Of a stretch of DNA of 57,518 bases, positions 8,473-17,619 are shown in pieces (position 1 is the stretch's first letter; the number at the start of each line of letters is the position of its first letter). The notes below the pieces were generated by a model. The model had not been told where the DNA came from. It did not search any database and saw only the letters and a program-made list of their open reading frames with translations. Origin of the DNA: an uncultured Prevotellaceae bacterium (GTDB lineage: Bacteria; Bacteroidota; Bacteroidia; Bacteroidales; Bacteroidaceae); the NCBI GenBank assembly GCA_902768105.1, contig CACXJZ010000007.1:1-57518 (forward strand), in the 5' to 3' direction. A program made the translations under genes and the position numbers.

Positions 8473-9488
8473 AAATCGAGGGCTTCTTTGATATCTTCTT
8501 CGCTAACTGTCTGGTTGATATGAATATCGCCAATAGCGCCTAACAGGGTGAAATTGATGGTTTCGCCCTCGTTCTTCTTGTCGTGGTGCATCAGCTCCAG
8601 CAATTCCGGATAGTCTTTACAAGTGATAGACAGCTGACCGTAGTGCTCACGGATGAATGAAACGGTCTGACGCATACGGTCTTGCGGGAATCCGCATTTC
8701 ACAACACTCAGATAAAGCTCTACAATGAGTCCCCACGCTACGGCATAGCCATGTAGCACGGGCTGACGCCTCATGGCAAACGACTCAAAGGCATGACCTG
8801 CGGTATGTCCCAGGTTCAGCGCCTTGCGGATGCCCTTCTCCGTCGGGTCTTCGGTAACGATGCGCTGCTTGACGGCAACGCTCTTTTCTATCTGGTGAGT
8901 GGTGAGTGATGAATGGTGAGTGGATAGCAGCTCTGCCCAGTGTTCTTCGTTGTCAATGAGTCCGTGCTTCAGCATTTCAGCATAGCCAGAAAGCAAGTTC
9001 TCCGTATCCATTGTACGAAGAAATGTCGCATCGAGAATGACACTGGCAGCATTGTTGAACACGCCCACCTCGTTTTTCAGACCACCGAAGTTGATGCCCG
9101 TCTTACCGCCGACACTGGCATCGACCATGGAAAGCAGGGTTGTGGGGATGTTAATGTACTGAATGCCTCGCTTAAAGGTTGAAGCAGCAAAGCCACCTAG
9201 GTCGGTCACCATACCGCCGCCCAGATTTATCATGAGCGAATGGCGTGTGGCCCCCCCCTGCTGCAACTCGCTCCATACGTGAGCAAGCGATTCAAGCGTC
9301 TTGTTCGTATCTCCAGCCCCGATAACGATTTCCTTGTAATCCGGAATGAAGTCAGTTACTACAGGCAAACATAATCTGCTGGTGGTTTCGTCACAAAGAA
9401 CGAAGAGACGGTCATAGGGACACTCGGCAATCGCATTTGTGAGCGACTGTGCCAGATTCTCGGATATAATAACCTTTTGTGGGCTCAT
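8457..9488 (-). CDS. aroB: 3-Dehydroquinate synthase AroB
   Basis: AroB turns DAHP into 3-dehydroquinate in the shikimate pathway, which also supplies chorismate for menaquinone. The product has 343 residues, with GGGMVTDLGGFAAS (NAD-binding), YINIPTTLLSMVDASVGG and LNLGHTAGHAFESF (metal His). An in-frame heptamer repeat (8894-8928) inserts STHHSSLTTHQ between GLIDNEEHWAELL and the helix IEKSVAVKQRIV. It is convergent with menE (16-bp overlap) and divergent from the outer-membrane protein gene. Its own promoter is at 9515-9545. Confidence 0.95.
   Translation of the reverse strand: MSPQKVIISENLAQSLTNAIAECPYDRLFVLCDETTSRLCLPVVTDFIPDYKEIVIGAGDTNKTLESLAHVWSELQQGGATRHSLMINLGGGMVTDLGGFAASTFKRGIQYINIPTTLLSMVDASVGGKTGINFGGLKNEVGVFNNAASVILDATFLRTMDTENLLSGYAEMLKHGLIDNEEHWAELLSTHHSSLTTHQIEKSVAVKQRIVTEDPTEKGIRKALNLGHTAGHAFESFAMRRQPVLHGYAVAWGLIVELYLSVVKCGFPQDRMRQTVSFIREHYGQLSITCKDYPELLELMHHDKKNEGETINFTLLGAIGDIHINQTVSEEDIKEALDFYREG
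8894..8928. repeat. Heptamer tandem repeat inside aroB
   Basis: Five adjacent 7-base units: ggtgagt, ggtgagt, gatgaat, ggtgagt, ggatagc. They are read on the minus strand as STHHSSLTTHQ. Thirty-five bases do not fill whole codons, but the reading frame stays open. Confidence 0.75.
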
Positions 9489-9514
9489 TTCTTGTTTTTG
9501 TTTGGATTATGCTG

Positions 9515-9545
9515 CAAAATTACATAATATTTTTAAACCTTCAAA
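9515..9545 (-). promoter_or_regulatory. Promoter for aroB
   Basis: On the minus strand: TTTG (9545-9542), 19 bases, TAATTTTG (9522-9515). The start codon is at 9488. Confidence 0.7.
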
Positions 9546-9583
9546 GTTTCTACACGTCAAAAAGACAAATAAATTCAAAAGTG

Positions 9584-12553
9584 ATGAAAAGATTCTTATT
9601 ATTAACACTTGTCGCTCTTGTAGCGATGACCATTCATGCTCAACACAAAATTTCAGGAAAAGTTGTTGACAATCAGACAGGTGAGCCTCTTATGGCCGTA
9701 ACCGTCAAGTTGCTTAAGACGGACAGTACCATGGTAAAAGGCGTGCTGACTGATGAAGACGGACAGTTTGGCATAGAGACTGCCAACGGCAATTTTATTG
9801 TACAGATAACCAGTGTAGGCTACAAAAACTACACCAAGCGCATCAGCGTCAACGATAAAGACGTGGCCATGGGTACCATAGGCGCCAAGCCCGATGCCAT
9901 CACGCTCGACGAGACGGTGGTAACAGCACAGGCCGCAAAAGTGACACTGAAGAAAGACACCTTTATTTATAATGCCAACGCTTTCCGCACCCCCGAAGGC
10001 TCTACCATTGAGGAGCTGATCAAGAAACTGCCTGGTGCAGAAATCAGTGACGACGGTAAGATTACCATCAACGGTAAGGAGGTCAAGAAAATCAAGATTG
10101 ACGGCAAGGAATTCATGACGGGTGACACACAGACCGCTTTGAAGAACCTGCCGACAAGCATTGTGGACCGCATCAAGGCCTACGATGAGAAGAGCGACCT
10201 GACTCGTATCAGTGGTATTGACGACGGCAACGAGGAAACGGTACTTGACTTTGGCGTGAAGCCTGGCATGAACCGTGGTTTCATGGGTAACGCTGACCTC
10301 GGAGCGGGTACGGAACACCGCTATTCCGGCCGTATCATGGGTGGTAAGTTCGACAGCAAGATGACTGCCATCGTGATGCTCAATGCCAACAACACCAATG
10401 ACATGGGATTCCCTGGTGGTGGCGGTGGCTTCCGTGGAGGCATGGGCCGACAGGGTCTGACAGCTACCAAGATGGCTGGCGTGAACATCAACTACGAGCC
10501 CAACAAGGATTTCAAGTGGGACGGAAGCATACGCTGGAACCACAGCGACGGTGATGCCGTCTCATATCAGGCACAGCAGAACTTCTATTCCGGCTCCTAC
10601 TCGAACAGCATCAGCCAGCGCTATACGCGTGGCAACCGATGGAACGGACAGATGCGCATAGAATGGCAGGCCGACTCGATGACCAACATCATGTTCCGAC
10701 CCAACTTCAGCTATAACGGCAATGACCAACTCAGCATGGGAACCTCTGCATCGTTCAGCGTGAATCCTTATAATTATGTTGACGACCCGCTCAGCCCAGA
10801 GGGTCTGGCACGTATGCTGGCCGTGACAATCAACGACACGACGGCACTCATCAATAGCCGCCGCAACTCAACAATCGACTACACCACCACAACCAGCCTC
10901 GGCGGTACGCTGCAATTGAACAGACGTCTCAACTCCATGGGTCGTAACATCACCCTCGTACTCGGTGCCAACTACTCGGACAACAAGGGCAACCAGATGC
11001 AGTCGAACCTGTCGAACCTCTACCGATTCAAGGACATTTACGGCAATGACTCCATTCAGCGTACCAACCGCTACAGTCTGACGCCAACCACGAACTGGAA
11101 CTACAATGTACGCCTGACCTATAGTGAGCCACTTATGCCCAGAACGTACCTGCAGTTCAGCTATGAATTCCAGTACCGCTACCAGAAGGGCGACCGACAG
11201 ACCTTCGACCTTGACCATTATGACTTCAGCGACCTCACGCCAGACTATCGCGGATGGGATACCTATCTGGCACGACTGACCGAACCGCTCGACCACTATC
11301 GGAGTGCGTCACTGAGCCGTTTCTCGGAGTATAAGAACTATATTCACACAGCAGAGGTGATGCTGCGCATCGTACGCGACAGCTATAACTTCAACATCGG
11401 TGTGCAGATGGTTCCACAGTCATCAAAGTACGTGCAGCGCTATTTGGGCGTATCGGTCGATACTACGCGTACCGTATTTAATATCACGCCGACAGCAGAC
11501 TTCCGCTGGAAGATTTCCGACGTCAGTCAGCTGCGCTTCAACTATCGTGGACAGACCAGCCAGCCTAATATTACTGACCTGCTCGACATCGTAGATGACA
11601 GCGACCCGCTGAACATCACAAGGGGTAACCCAGGACTGAAGCCTTCGTTCACCAACAACTTCCGTCTGCAGTATAACAACTACATCCCCAGTCACATGCA
11701 GTCGATAATGGCTAACATCAACTTCCGCATGACGCAGAACGCCATCGCAAACAAGGTGACATACGACAAAGATACAGACGGTAGAATATCAAGACCAGAA
11801 AACATCAACGGTAACTGGAGCACACAGGGATTCTTCGTCTATAACGCATCTATCGACTCTGCAGGCTACTTCAACGTCAATACGTTCACTAACCTAAGCT
11901 ACAACAACAGCGTGGGTTATGCCAACCTGAACTCTTCACCAAAGACCGCGACCATCAACGATGATGCCACGAAGAGTACCACAAAGTCTTTCGGCATTAT
12001 GGAACGTCTCGGTATCAGCTTCCGTAACGACTGGCTGGAGGTGGAGCCCAACGGTTCACTCAACTACAACCGTTCACGCAACAACATCAGGGAGGATGCC
12101 AACCTCGACACATGGACCTTCTCCTATGGTCTGGCTACGAACGTGACGCTGCCGTGGGGCACACGTCTGGCAACAGACATCGGCATGAACAGCCGCCGTG
12201 GATTCAGCGATGCTTCGATGAATACCAACGAACTGATCTGGAACGCACAGCTCTCACAGAGTTTCCTGCGCGGCAATGCCCTGACGGTGAGCCTGCAGTT
12301 CTATGACATCCTGAACCAGCAGTCAAACATCACCCGTACCATCAACGAAATGATGCGTAGTGATACTGAGTACAATTCCATTCATCAGTATGCCATGCTT
12401 CACGTGATCTATCGCCTGAACATCTTTGGCGGCAGAAGTGGCTTCGGAGGACCTGGCGGTGGACGACCCGGCGGTGGCGGTTTCGGAGGCCCCGGTGGTG
12501 CTCCCAGAGGTGGTCATGGTGGTGGCGGATTCGGTGGTCCGGGACGCTTCTAA
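9584..12553 (+). CDS. Large outer-membrane beta-barrel protein (carboxypeptidase-regulatory domain, TonB-receptor-like)
   Basis: The start at 9584 gives a signal peptide (FLLLTLVALVAMTIHAQ) directly after it; a longer frame from 9479 adds only unlikely residues. Of 989 residues, 22-100 form a carboxypeptidase-regulatory-like beta sandwich (ISGKVVDNQTGEPLMAVTV), 110-220 a plug-like region (EELIKKLPGAEISDDGKITI, GKEVKKIKIDGKEF), and the rest alternating strands of a large barrel of the OMP_b-brl_3 type. The C-terminus is a Gly-rich tail (GFGGPGGGRPGGGGFGGPGG). Such proteins resemble SusC-like receptors, but no SusD gene follows, so a SusCD transporter is unlikely. The ligand is unknown. Confidence 0.88.
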   Translation: MKRFLLLTLVALVAMTIHAQHKISGKVVDNQTGEPLMAVTVKLLKTDSTMVKGVLTDEDGQFGIETANGNFIVQITSVGYKNYTKRISVNDKDVAMGTIGAKPDAITLDETVVTAQAAKVTLKKDTFIYNANAFRTPEGSTIEELIKKLPGAEISDDGKITINGKEVKKIKIDGKEFMTGDTQTALKNLPTSIVDRIKAYDEKSDLTRISGIDDGNEETVLDFGVKPGMNRGFMGNADLGAGTEHRYSGRIMGGKFDSKMTAIVMLNANNTNDMGFPGGGGGFRGGMGRQGLTATKMAGVNINYEPNKDFKWDGSIRWNHSDGDAVSYQAQQNFYSGSYSNSISQRYTRGNRWNGQMRIEWQADSMTNIMFRPNFSYNGNDQLSMGTSASFSVNPYNYVDDPLSPEGLARMLAVTINDTTALINSRRNSTIDYTTTTSLGGTLQLNRRLNSMGRNITLVLGANYSDNKGNQMQSNLSNLYRFKDIYGNDSIQRTNRYSLTPTTNWNYNVRLTYSEPLMPRTYLQFSYEFQYRYQKGDRQTFDLDHYDFSDLTPDYRGWDTYLARLTEPLDHYRSASLSRFSEYKNYIHTAEVMLRIVRDSYNFNIGVQMVPQSSKYVQRYLGVSVDTTRTVFNITPTADFRWKISDVSQLRFNYRGQTSQPNITDLLDIVDDSDPLNITRGNPGLKPSFTNNFRLQYNNYIPSHMQSIMANINFRMTQNAIANKVTYDKDTDGRISRPENINGNWSTQGFFVYNASIDSAGYFNVNTFTNLSYNNSVGYANLNSSPKTATINDDATKSTTKSFGIMERLGISFRNDWLEVEPNGSLNYNRSRNNIREDANLDTWTFSYGLATNVTLPWGTRLATDIGMNSRRGFSDASMNTNELIWNAQLSQSFLRGNALTVSLQFYDILNQQSNITRTINEMMRSDTEYNSIHQYAMLHVIYRLNIFGGRSGFGGPGGGRPGGGGFGGPGGAPRGGHGGGGFGGPGRF

Positions 12554-12596
12554 AGACTAATGGACAACGGAATATGAAAAATATTCTTCAAAAATG

Positions 12597-12628
12597 TTTG
12601 GTAGAATGCAAAAATCTTCGTACCTTTG
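12597..12628 (+). promoter_or_regulatory. Promoter for the L31 gene
   Basis: TTTG at 12597-12600, 20 bases, TACCTTTG at 12621-12628, then a 5' leader of about 40 bases. Confidence 0.75.
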
Positions 12629-12675
12629 CAGCCCGTAACAAGAATTTACATTAAATAATTAACAAATAAAGAACA

Positions 12676-12930
12676 ATGAAAAAAGGTATTCATCCAGAAA
12701 ACTATCGCCCCGTCGTGTTCAAGGACATGTCCAACGGCGATATGTTCCTTTCGCGTTCTACTGCAAAGACGAATGATACTGTAGAATTCGAAGGCGAAAC
12801 TTACCCGGTGGTAAAAATCGAAATTTCTAACACCTCTCACCCGTTCTACACTGGTAAGAGCAAGCTTGTCGACACGGCTGGCCGCGTTGATAAGTTCATG
12901 AGCCGCTACGGTAAGGCTGCGAAGAAATAA
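12676..12930 (+). CDS. rpmE2: 50S ribosomal protein L31 type B
   Basis: The product has 84 residues, [19 protein letters not shown], then [20 protein letters not shown] and [11 protein letters not shown]. This is the cysteine-free (C-minus) type B form, which does not hold zinc. In many bacteria type B replaces the zinc form under zinc limitation; in Bacteroidota it is usually the only L31. It has its own promoter and terminator and stands alone. Confidence 0.97.
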   Translation: MKKGIHPENYRPVVFKDMSNGDMFLSRSTAKTNDTVEFEGETYPVVKIEISNTSHPFYTGKSKLVDTAGRVDKFMSRYGKAAKK

Positions 12931-12956
12931 GATAAAACCAACTTAGAGAATTAGTA

Positions 12957-13001
12957 AAAGGGCGCTTTCCAGTAGTTGCATATGCCGGAAGCGCCCTTTT
13001 T
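12957..13001 (+). terminator. Terminator after rpmE2
   Basis: aaaagggcgctttcc (12957-12971) pairs with ggaagcgccctttt (12987-13000), with one bulged base, followed by T. Confidence 0.85.
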
Positions 13002-13031
13002 CAGCTACTAACATAACTAAAAACTTATCCT

Positions 13032-13994
13032 ATGAAGACAAAAGCCTTTTTACTGTTCGGCATAATGGCCATGTTATTTTCTGCTTGTAGCAAAGATGAT
13101 GACGCTACAAACACCCCCGATCCCGGCGACAAGCAGGAGCTGAATGTCAATAAAAATAGTACGGTCACTACTCCTGAGGCCTGGCGACTGGAATTTCCGA
13201 AGTTAAAAGGCACTGGCAACGTCGTGATTGTGCATAAAGGAGTATTGAACGAGCCGAAAGGAAAAGACAAAGGCACTTATGAGACGGGAGTAAACTACTC
13301 CGTCGAGTGGGACATACAAAAGATGGCTCAGCGCTGGTCATGCTATCAGATGTACGCAAACATCAGCTATGGCAATGTGTTGCGATACTCAGTCACTCCT
13401 AAAGGAGCACTGACACCCGACAGCCAGTACCCCAATGACCTTTTCCTCATTAACAATTACCAGTTTACTGTCGATCCCTATTGGAGCTCAGGATACGACC
13501 ACGGGCATATATGTCCGTCGGCCGACCGTCTTGGTGCCTACGAGGCTAACTATCAGACATTTTTCCTGACCAACATGCAGCCACAATATCGTAATTTTAA
13601 TGAAAAGCTATGGGGAAAAATGGAAATTCAGATTCGTACATGGAACCGCGGGAACTTCCGCGACACACTTTATGTCTGCAAGGGAGGAACCATTGACAAC
13701 GAGGGGAACATCATCAAATATATAGGCAGCGGCATCAATAAGATTCCTGTACCAAAGTATTTCTTCATGGCTGTTCTCTGTAAGAATAGCACGGGCTACA
13801 AAGCCCTGGGATTCTGGGTAGAACATAAGAACGAAGACAAATCTTCCGACAACCTCAGTAAATATGTGGTCAACATCGACGAATTAGAGCAAAAGACAGG
13901 CATTGATTTCTTCTGCAATTTGCCAGACAATATCGAGAATCAGGTGGAGGCTCTTTCCATTGACAATGTCAAACGAGCGTGGGGATTGAATTAA
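13032..13994 (+). CDS. DNA/RNA non-specific endonuclease lipoprotein (NucA family)
   Basis: The product (320 residues) carries a lipoprotein signal ending FSACSK (Cys at about 19), so it probably acts at the cell envelope. The beta-beta-alpha-metal nuclease core is seen: GYDHGHICPSADRLG near residue 160 and FFLTNMQPQYRNFNEKLW near 180, giving the general-base His, the metal-binding Asn and the acidic residue. The usual DRGH reads DHGH here. The enzyme would degrade extracellular nucleic acid for nutrients or against competitors; there is no sign of an immunity gene beside it. Confidence 0.9.
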   Translation: MKTKAFLLFGIMAMLFSACSKDDDATNTPDPGDKQELNVNKNSTVTTPEAWRLEFPKLKGTGNVVIVHKGVLNEPKGKDKGTYETGVNYSVEWDIQKMAQRWSCYQMYANISYGNVLRYSVTPKGALTPDSQYPNDLFLINNYQFTVDPYWSSGYDHGHICPSADRLGAYEANYQTFFLTNMQPQYRNFNEKLWGKMEIQIRTWNRGNFRDTLYVCKGGTIDNEGNIIKYIGSGINKIPVPKYFFMAVLCKNSTGYKALGFWVEHKNEDKSSDNLSKYVVNIDELEQKTGIDFFCNLPDNIENQVEALSIDNVKRAWGLN

Positions 13995-14020
13995 AGATTA
14001 AACACTAAAGATTAAAGAAT
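13993..14020. repeat. Heptamer tandem repeat between genes
   Basis: aaagatt, aaacact, aaagatt, aaagaat: four adjacent 7-base units starting at the stop codon of the nuclease gene. Confidence 0.65.
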
Positions 14021-14043
14021 TAATCATTAAATAAAGAAAAAAA

Positions 14044-14076
14044 GTTTGCAGATGTCAAGAATAATACGTATATTTG
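14044..14076 (+). promoter_or_regulatory. Promoter for gpx-trxB
   Basis: TTTG at 14044-14047, 21 bases, TATATTTG at 14069-14076. The start codon is at 14114. Confidence 0.75.
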
Positions 14077-14113
14077 CGACAAAAAGCAAAGATAACCCAA
14101 TATTAACACAAAA

Positions 14114-14665
14114 ATGAGAACAATTTACGATTTCACTGTCAAGGACAGAAAAGGAAAAGACGTATCACTGAAGGAGTATGCCAACGAGGTACTGCTCATC
14201 GTGAACACCGCAACCAAGTGTGGCTTTACGCCTCAATACGACGAACTGGAAAAGCTCTACGAGAAATACCACAGTCAGGGCTTTGAAATCCTCGATTTCC
14301 CCTGTAACCAGTTCGGACAGCAGGCTCCCGGCACCGATGAGTCCATCCACGAATTCTGTAAGCTGACCTTTGGAACGGAGTTCCCACGTTTCAAGAAAAT
14401 CAAGGTCAACGGTGAAGATGCAGACCCACTCTACAAGTTCCTGCAAGAAGAAAAGGGATTCGCTGGCTGGGATATGGAACACCCCATTGCCCACATCCTT
14501 GACGACATGCTGACCAAGGCCGACCCGGACTACAAGCAGAAGGCCGACATCAAATGGAACTTCACCAAGTTCCTGATCAACAAGAAAGGTATGGTTGTGG
14601 CACGCTTTGAACCAACAGAGAAAGTTGAGAACATTGAAAAGCAGATTGAAGAATTGCTGAAGTAA
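14114..14665 (+). CDS. Glutathione-peroxidase-family thiol peroxidase
   Basis: This 183-residue cytoplasmic peroxidase reduces hydroperoxides. It has the Cys form of the active site: NTATKCGFTPQYDELE (peroxidatic Cys36), DFPCNQFGQQAPG (catalytic Gln, resolving-Cys candidate) and IKWNFTKFLINKKG (catalytic Trp and Asn). Cysteine-type members mostly use thioredoxin, not glutathione. The stop codon shares one base with the start of trxB (TAATG), which supports thioredoxin as the electron donor. Confidence 0.94.
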   Translation: MRTIYDFTVKDRKGKDVSLKEYANEVLLIVNTATKCGFTPQYDELEKLYEKYHSQGFEILDFPCNQFGQQAPGTDESIHEFCKLTFGTEFPRFKKIKVNGEDADPLYKFLQEEKGFAGWDMEHPIAHILDDMLTKADPDYKQKADIKWNFTKFLINKKGMVVARFEPTEKVENIEKQIEELLK

Positions 14666-15597
14666 TGGAACAAACGAAATGCTTAATCATTGGCAGCGGG
14701 CCGGCAGGCTATACCGCTGCCATTTATGCCTCAAGGGCAAACCTTAGTCCTATAGAGTACAGCGGCATGCAGCCCGGCGGCCAGTTGACACAGACCACCG
14801 AAGTGGAAAACTTTCCTGGTTACCCACAAGGTGTCGATGGCAACCAGATGATGATGGATCTGCGTGAACAGGCAGCCCGTTTCGGTGCCGACATCCGCGA
14901 CGGAAGCATCACCAAGGTTGATTTCTCCAAGGCTCCCTACAAGGTGTGGGCTGACGACGGAACGGAGATTGAAGCCGATACCGTCATCATTGCTACAGGT
15001 GCATCAGCAAAGTATCTGGGACTTGATGACGAGCGTAAATACAACGGACAGGGCGTTTCTGCCTGCGCCACCTGTGACGGTTTCTTCTACCGCAAGAAAA
15101 CTGTTGCCGTTGTAGGTGGAGGAGATACGGCCTGCGAGGATGCCCTTTACTTAAGCCAACTGGCCAAGAAAGTGTATATGATTGTACGCAAGCCTTTCCT
15201 GCGTGCCTCAAAGGTCATGCAGCAACGCGTACAGGATGCCGAGAACATTGAGATTCTGTTCGAGCACAACACGTTAGGGTTGTATGGAGAGAACGGTGTT
15301 GAGGGGGCACATCTTGTCAAGCGTAAGGGAGAGGCAGACGAGGAGTTGGTTGATATCCAAATTGACGGATTCTTCCTTGCCATCGGTCACAAGCCCAATA
15401 CCAACATATTCCGCGAGTGGCTCGACATGGACGAAGTAGGCTACCTGAAGAAGATTGACGGAACGCCACGCACCAAACTACCAGGCATTTTCGTTGCAGG
15501 CGACTGTGCCGACCCCGTCTATCGTCAAGCCATCACCGCAGCAGGCACAGGCTGCCAAGCTGCCATCGAAGCAGAACGCTTCCTACTAGAGAAATAA
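14665..15597 (+). CDS. trxB: Thioredoxin-disulfide reductase TrxB
   Basis: This NADPH- and FAD-dependent enzyme reduces thioredoxin. It has 310 residues, the normal length: IIGSGPAGYTAAIYASR (FAD), GVSACATCDGFFYRKK (redox CxxC, near residue 135), VVGGGDTACEDALYLS (NADPH) and IFVAGDCADPVYRQA (FAD). It is co-translated with gpx by a one-base overlap, and a strong terminator follows. The pair gives a complete peroxide-reducing route once thioredoxin is supplied from elsewhere. Confidence 0.97.
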   Translation: MEQTKCLIIGSGPAGYTAAIYASRANLSPIEYSGMQPGGQLTQTTEVENFPGYPQGVDGNQMMMDLREQAARFGADIRDGSITKVDFSKAPYKVWADDGTEIEADTVIIATGASAKYLGLDDERKYNGQGVSACATCDGFFYRKKTVAVVGGGDTACEDALYLSQLAKKVYMIVRKPFLRASKVMQQRVQDAENIEILFEHNTLGLYGENGVEGAHLVKRKGEADEELVDIQIDGFFLAIGHKPNTNIFREWLDMDEVGYLKKIDGTPRTKLPGIFVAGDCADPVYRQAITAAGTGCQAAIEAERFLLEK

Positions 15598-15617
15598 AGT
15601 ATTACATACATTAAGTG

Positions 15618-15648
15618 AAAAAGGCCTCGCTTCACAGCGAGGCCTTTC
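15618..15648 (+). terminator. Terminator after trxB
   Basis: aaggcctcgc (15621-15630) and gcgaggcctt (15637-15646) form a perfect 10-bp stem with a 6-base loop, followed by a T-rich run. The rest of the gap to 15927 is AT-rich and shows no gene. Confidence 0.93.
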
Positions 15649-15888
15649 TCTTCTCAATACTTTTAAAAAAAACTAAATTAATCAACCATAAACCTTAACC
15701 ATTAAAAAAATCTTTCTGATGCAAAGATACGGTGGTTTCATCAATAATACAAATTATTTAATAGGAAAAAGGTTTAAAATACGTTCGCTTCACGATTTTT
15801 CGACCAATTTTGGCTTAAATCAAACATTTTTAGACGCAAAATCATATTTTTTCTACCTAATTTTTGACATTTTTGAAAAAAAAATCGT

Positions 15889-15896
15889 ACCTTAGC
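15889..15896 (+). promoter_or_regulatory. Probable promoter for the hybrid regulator
   Basis: TACCTTAG approaches TAnnTTTG, with a TTTG box about 22 bases upstream (15863-15866). It is a weaker match than the other promoters here. Confidence 0.4.
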
Positions 15897-15927
15897 GACG
15901 TAAAAACTTCAACTCATAAGATTAACT

Positions 15928-17619
15928 ATGTACCTTCACATTTGGTGGATCATACTTGGCATCATCATTTTGGGAGTCATCATCTATTTAGGAAGATGGC
16001 TATACCTGCGTAGCCAACGTATGCGTAACCGCCTGCATATGGAGCGTATATACACGAATATCACTCACGAACTGCTTACTCCCCTTACAATCATCTCCGC
16101 ATCAGTAGAGCATCTGAGAACCGAAGAGCCAAAATACGGCTATGACTACGACATGATGCAGCTGAACATACAGCGCATGGTGCGTCTGCTGCAGCAGATA
16201 CTGGAAACCAGCAAATCGCAGGCAGGTGAACTGAAGTTGCTCGTCAGCCATGGTGATGTCATGAAATATATCCGCGAGACGGCGACAACCATAGAACCGC
16301 TCATGCAGAAAAAAGGCCTGGAGTTCACCATCAAATGTTCACCGGAAAGCATGATGGGCTGGATTGATACTGATAAACTTGACAAGATTATCTTCAATCT
16401 GCTGTCAAATGCCGCCAAATACACAGGTAAGCAGGGACACGTGGAACTGGATGTGAAGACCAACAAAAAGTTTGACCACATCATTATACATGTAAAAGAT
16501 AATGGTATCGGTATTCCCAAGGAAAAGCAGAAAGGACTCTTCCATCGTTTCTACGATGGAGAGTACCGCAACTACAACACCTTCGGTACAGGCATCGGTC
16601 TGTCACTGACCCGCGATCTCGTTTACCTACACAACGGGACCATTGACTACGAGAGCGGAGAAGGCAAGGGCACCACATTCACAGTAAAGATCCCCATTAA
16701 CAAGGAAGCCTTCAACAGCTCACAAATCGACGAGAAGAACAAAATCAACATCAATATCCCGCAAAGTGTCATCCTCGATTTTGAACAACTGGAGCAAAAG
16801 ACCCATGAGGAACTAGCTGAGGAACGTCAGGCAGAGGAAAATGCCTATAAAGTTCTAGTTGTAGAGGACAATGTAGAGTTACTGATGCTGATGAACCAGC
16901 TATTGCATACAAAATACCGCATCTATACTGCCAGCAATGGCCGTGAGGCATTAGATGTCGTTCATTCTACCGACCTTGACCTGATTGTTTCCGACGTGAT
17001 GATGCCTGAGATGGATGGATACGAACTGACACGGACCATCAAGAGTGATGCAGACTACAACCATCTGCCCATTATCTTATTGACTGCCAAGATACAGGAC
17101 AGCGATCACCAAGAGGCATTGCTGGCAGGTGCCGACGACTATATCACCAAACCATTCCGTCTGAGCAACCTACAGCTACGCATTGACAACATTATCCAGA
17201 ACCGTCAGCGCATACAGCGTGAGTTCAGCAGTCAGACCATCCGTGAAACAGAACAGAAAGTCAAGGAGAATCCGACACCTGACAATGCGTTCCTGCAACG
17301 TGCGCTACAATGTGTCAACGACCATCTGGCCGACCCCGATTTCGACCGCGATGCCTTTGCCCGCGAGATGGGAGCCAGTGCCTCTACGCTCTATAACAAA
17401 CTGCGTGCAACGACTGGTATGAATGTCACAAGCTTCATCAGCGACATCCGTATGAAAGCTATTGACAACATTATTGACCAAGAGCCAGACATCCGTGTAA
17501 GCGATTTGGCTTATAAAGTAGGCTTCAAGGACCCCAAATACTTCTCAACGGTCTTCAAGAAGCGCTTTGGCATGCAGCCGAAGGAGTATCTTGAGAAGAA
17601 GATAAAAGCAGCATCATAA
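15928..17619 (+). CDS. Sensor-less hybrid two-component regulator (histidine kinase, receiver, AraC-type HTH)
   Basis: This single protein (563 residues) holds a whole phosphorelay. One membrane helix lies at residues 5-27, then a dimerisation/phosphoacceptor domain with ITHELLTPLTII (His47), an ATPase domain with IIFNLLSNAAKYTG, DNGIGIPKEKQKG and TFGTGIGLSLTRDL, a receiver domain with LIVSDVMMPEMDG (Asp near 355), and a C-terminal AraC HTH ending FKDPKYFSTVFKKRFGMQP. The usual large periplasmic beta-propeller sensor of about 700 residues is absent. Upstream DNA (15598-15927) holds no fragment of it, so the short form looks genuine. The 3' end overlaps the convergent symporter gene by 65 bp. 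Confidence 0.92.
   Translation: MYLHIWWIILGIIILGVIIYLGRWLYLRSQRMRNRLHMERIYTNITHELLTPLTIISASVEHLRTEEPKYGYDYDMMQLNIQRMVRLLQQILETSKSQAGELKLLVSHGDVMKYIRETATTIEPLMQKKGLEFTIKCSPESMMGWIDTDKLDKIIFNLLSNAAKYTGKQGHVELDVKTNKKFDHIIIHVKDNGIGIPKEKQKGLFHRFYDGEYRNYNTFGTGIGLSLTRDLVYLHNGTIDYESGEGKGTTFTVKIPINKEAFNSSQIDEKNKININIPQSVILDFEQLEQKTHEELAEERQAEENAYKVLVVEDNVELLMLMNQLLHTKYRIYTASNGREALDVVHSTDLDLIVSDVMMPEMDGYELTRTIKSDADYNHLPIILLTAKIQDSDHQEALLAGADDYITKPFRLSNLQLRIDNIIQNRQRIQREFSSQTIRETEQKVKENPTPDNAFLQRALQCVNDHLADPDFDRDAFAREMGASASTLYNKLRATTGMNVTSFISDIRMKAIDNIIDQEPDIRVSDLAYKVGFKDPKYFSTVFKKRFGMQPKEYLEKKIKAAS

Noticed and set aside
9584-12553. SusC-type nutrient receptor
   Set aside because: The barrel and regulatory domain are similar, but no SusD gene follows, and the Gly-rich C-terminus and plug words fit the other beta-barrel family better.
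15598-15927. tRNA or small RNA gene in the gap before the hybrid regulator
   Set aside because: Apart from the terminator the region is AT-rich without a cloverleaf or a stable hairpin. No tRNA or rRNA was recognised anywhere in the window.
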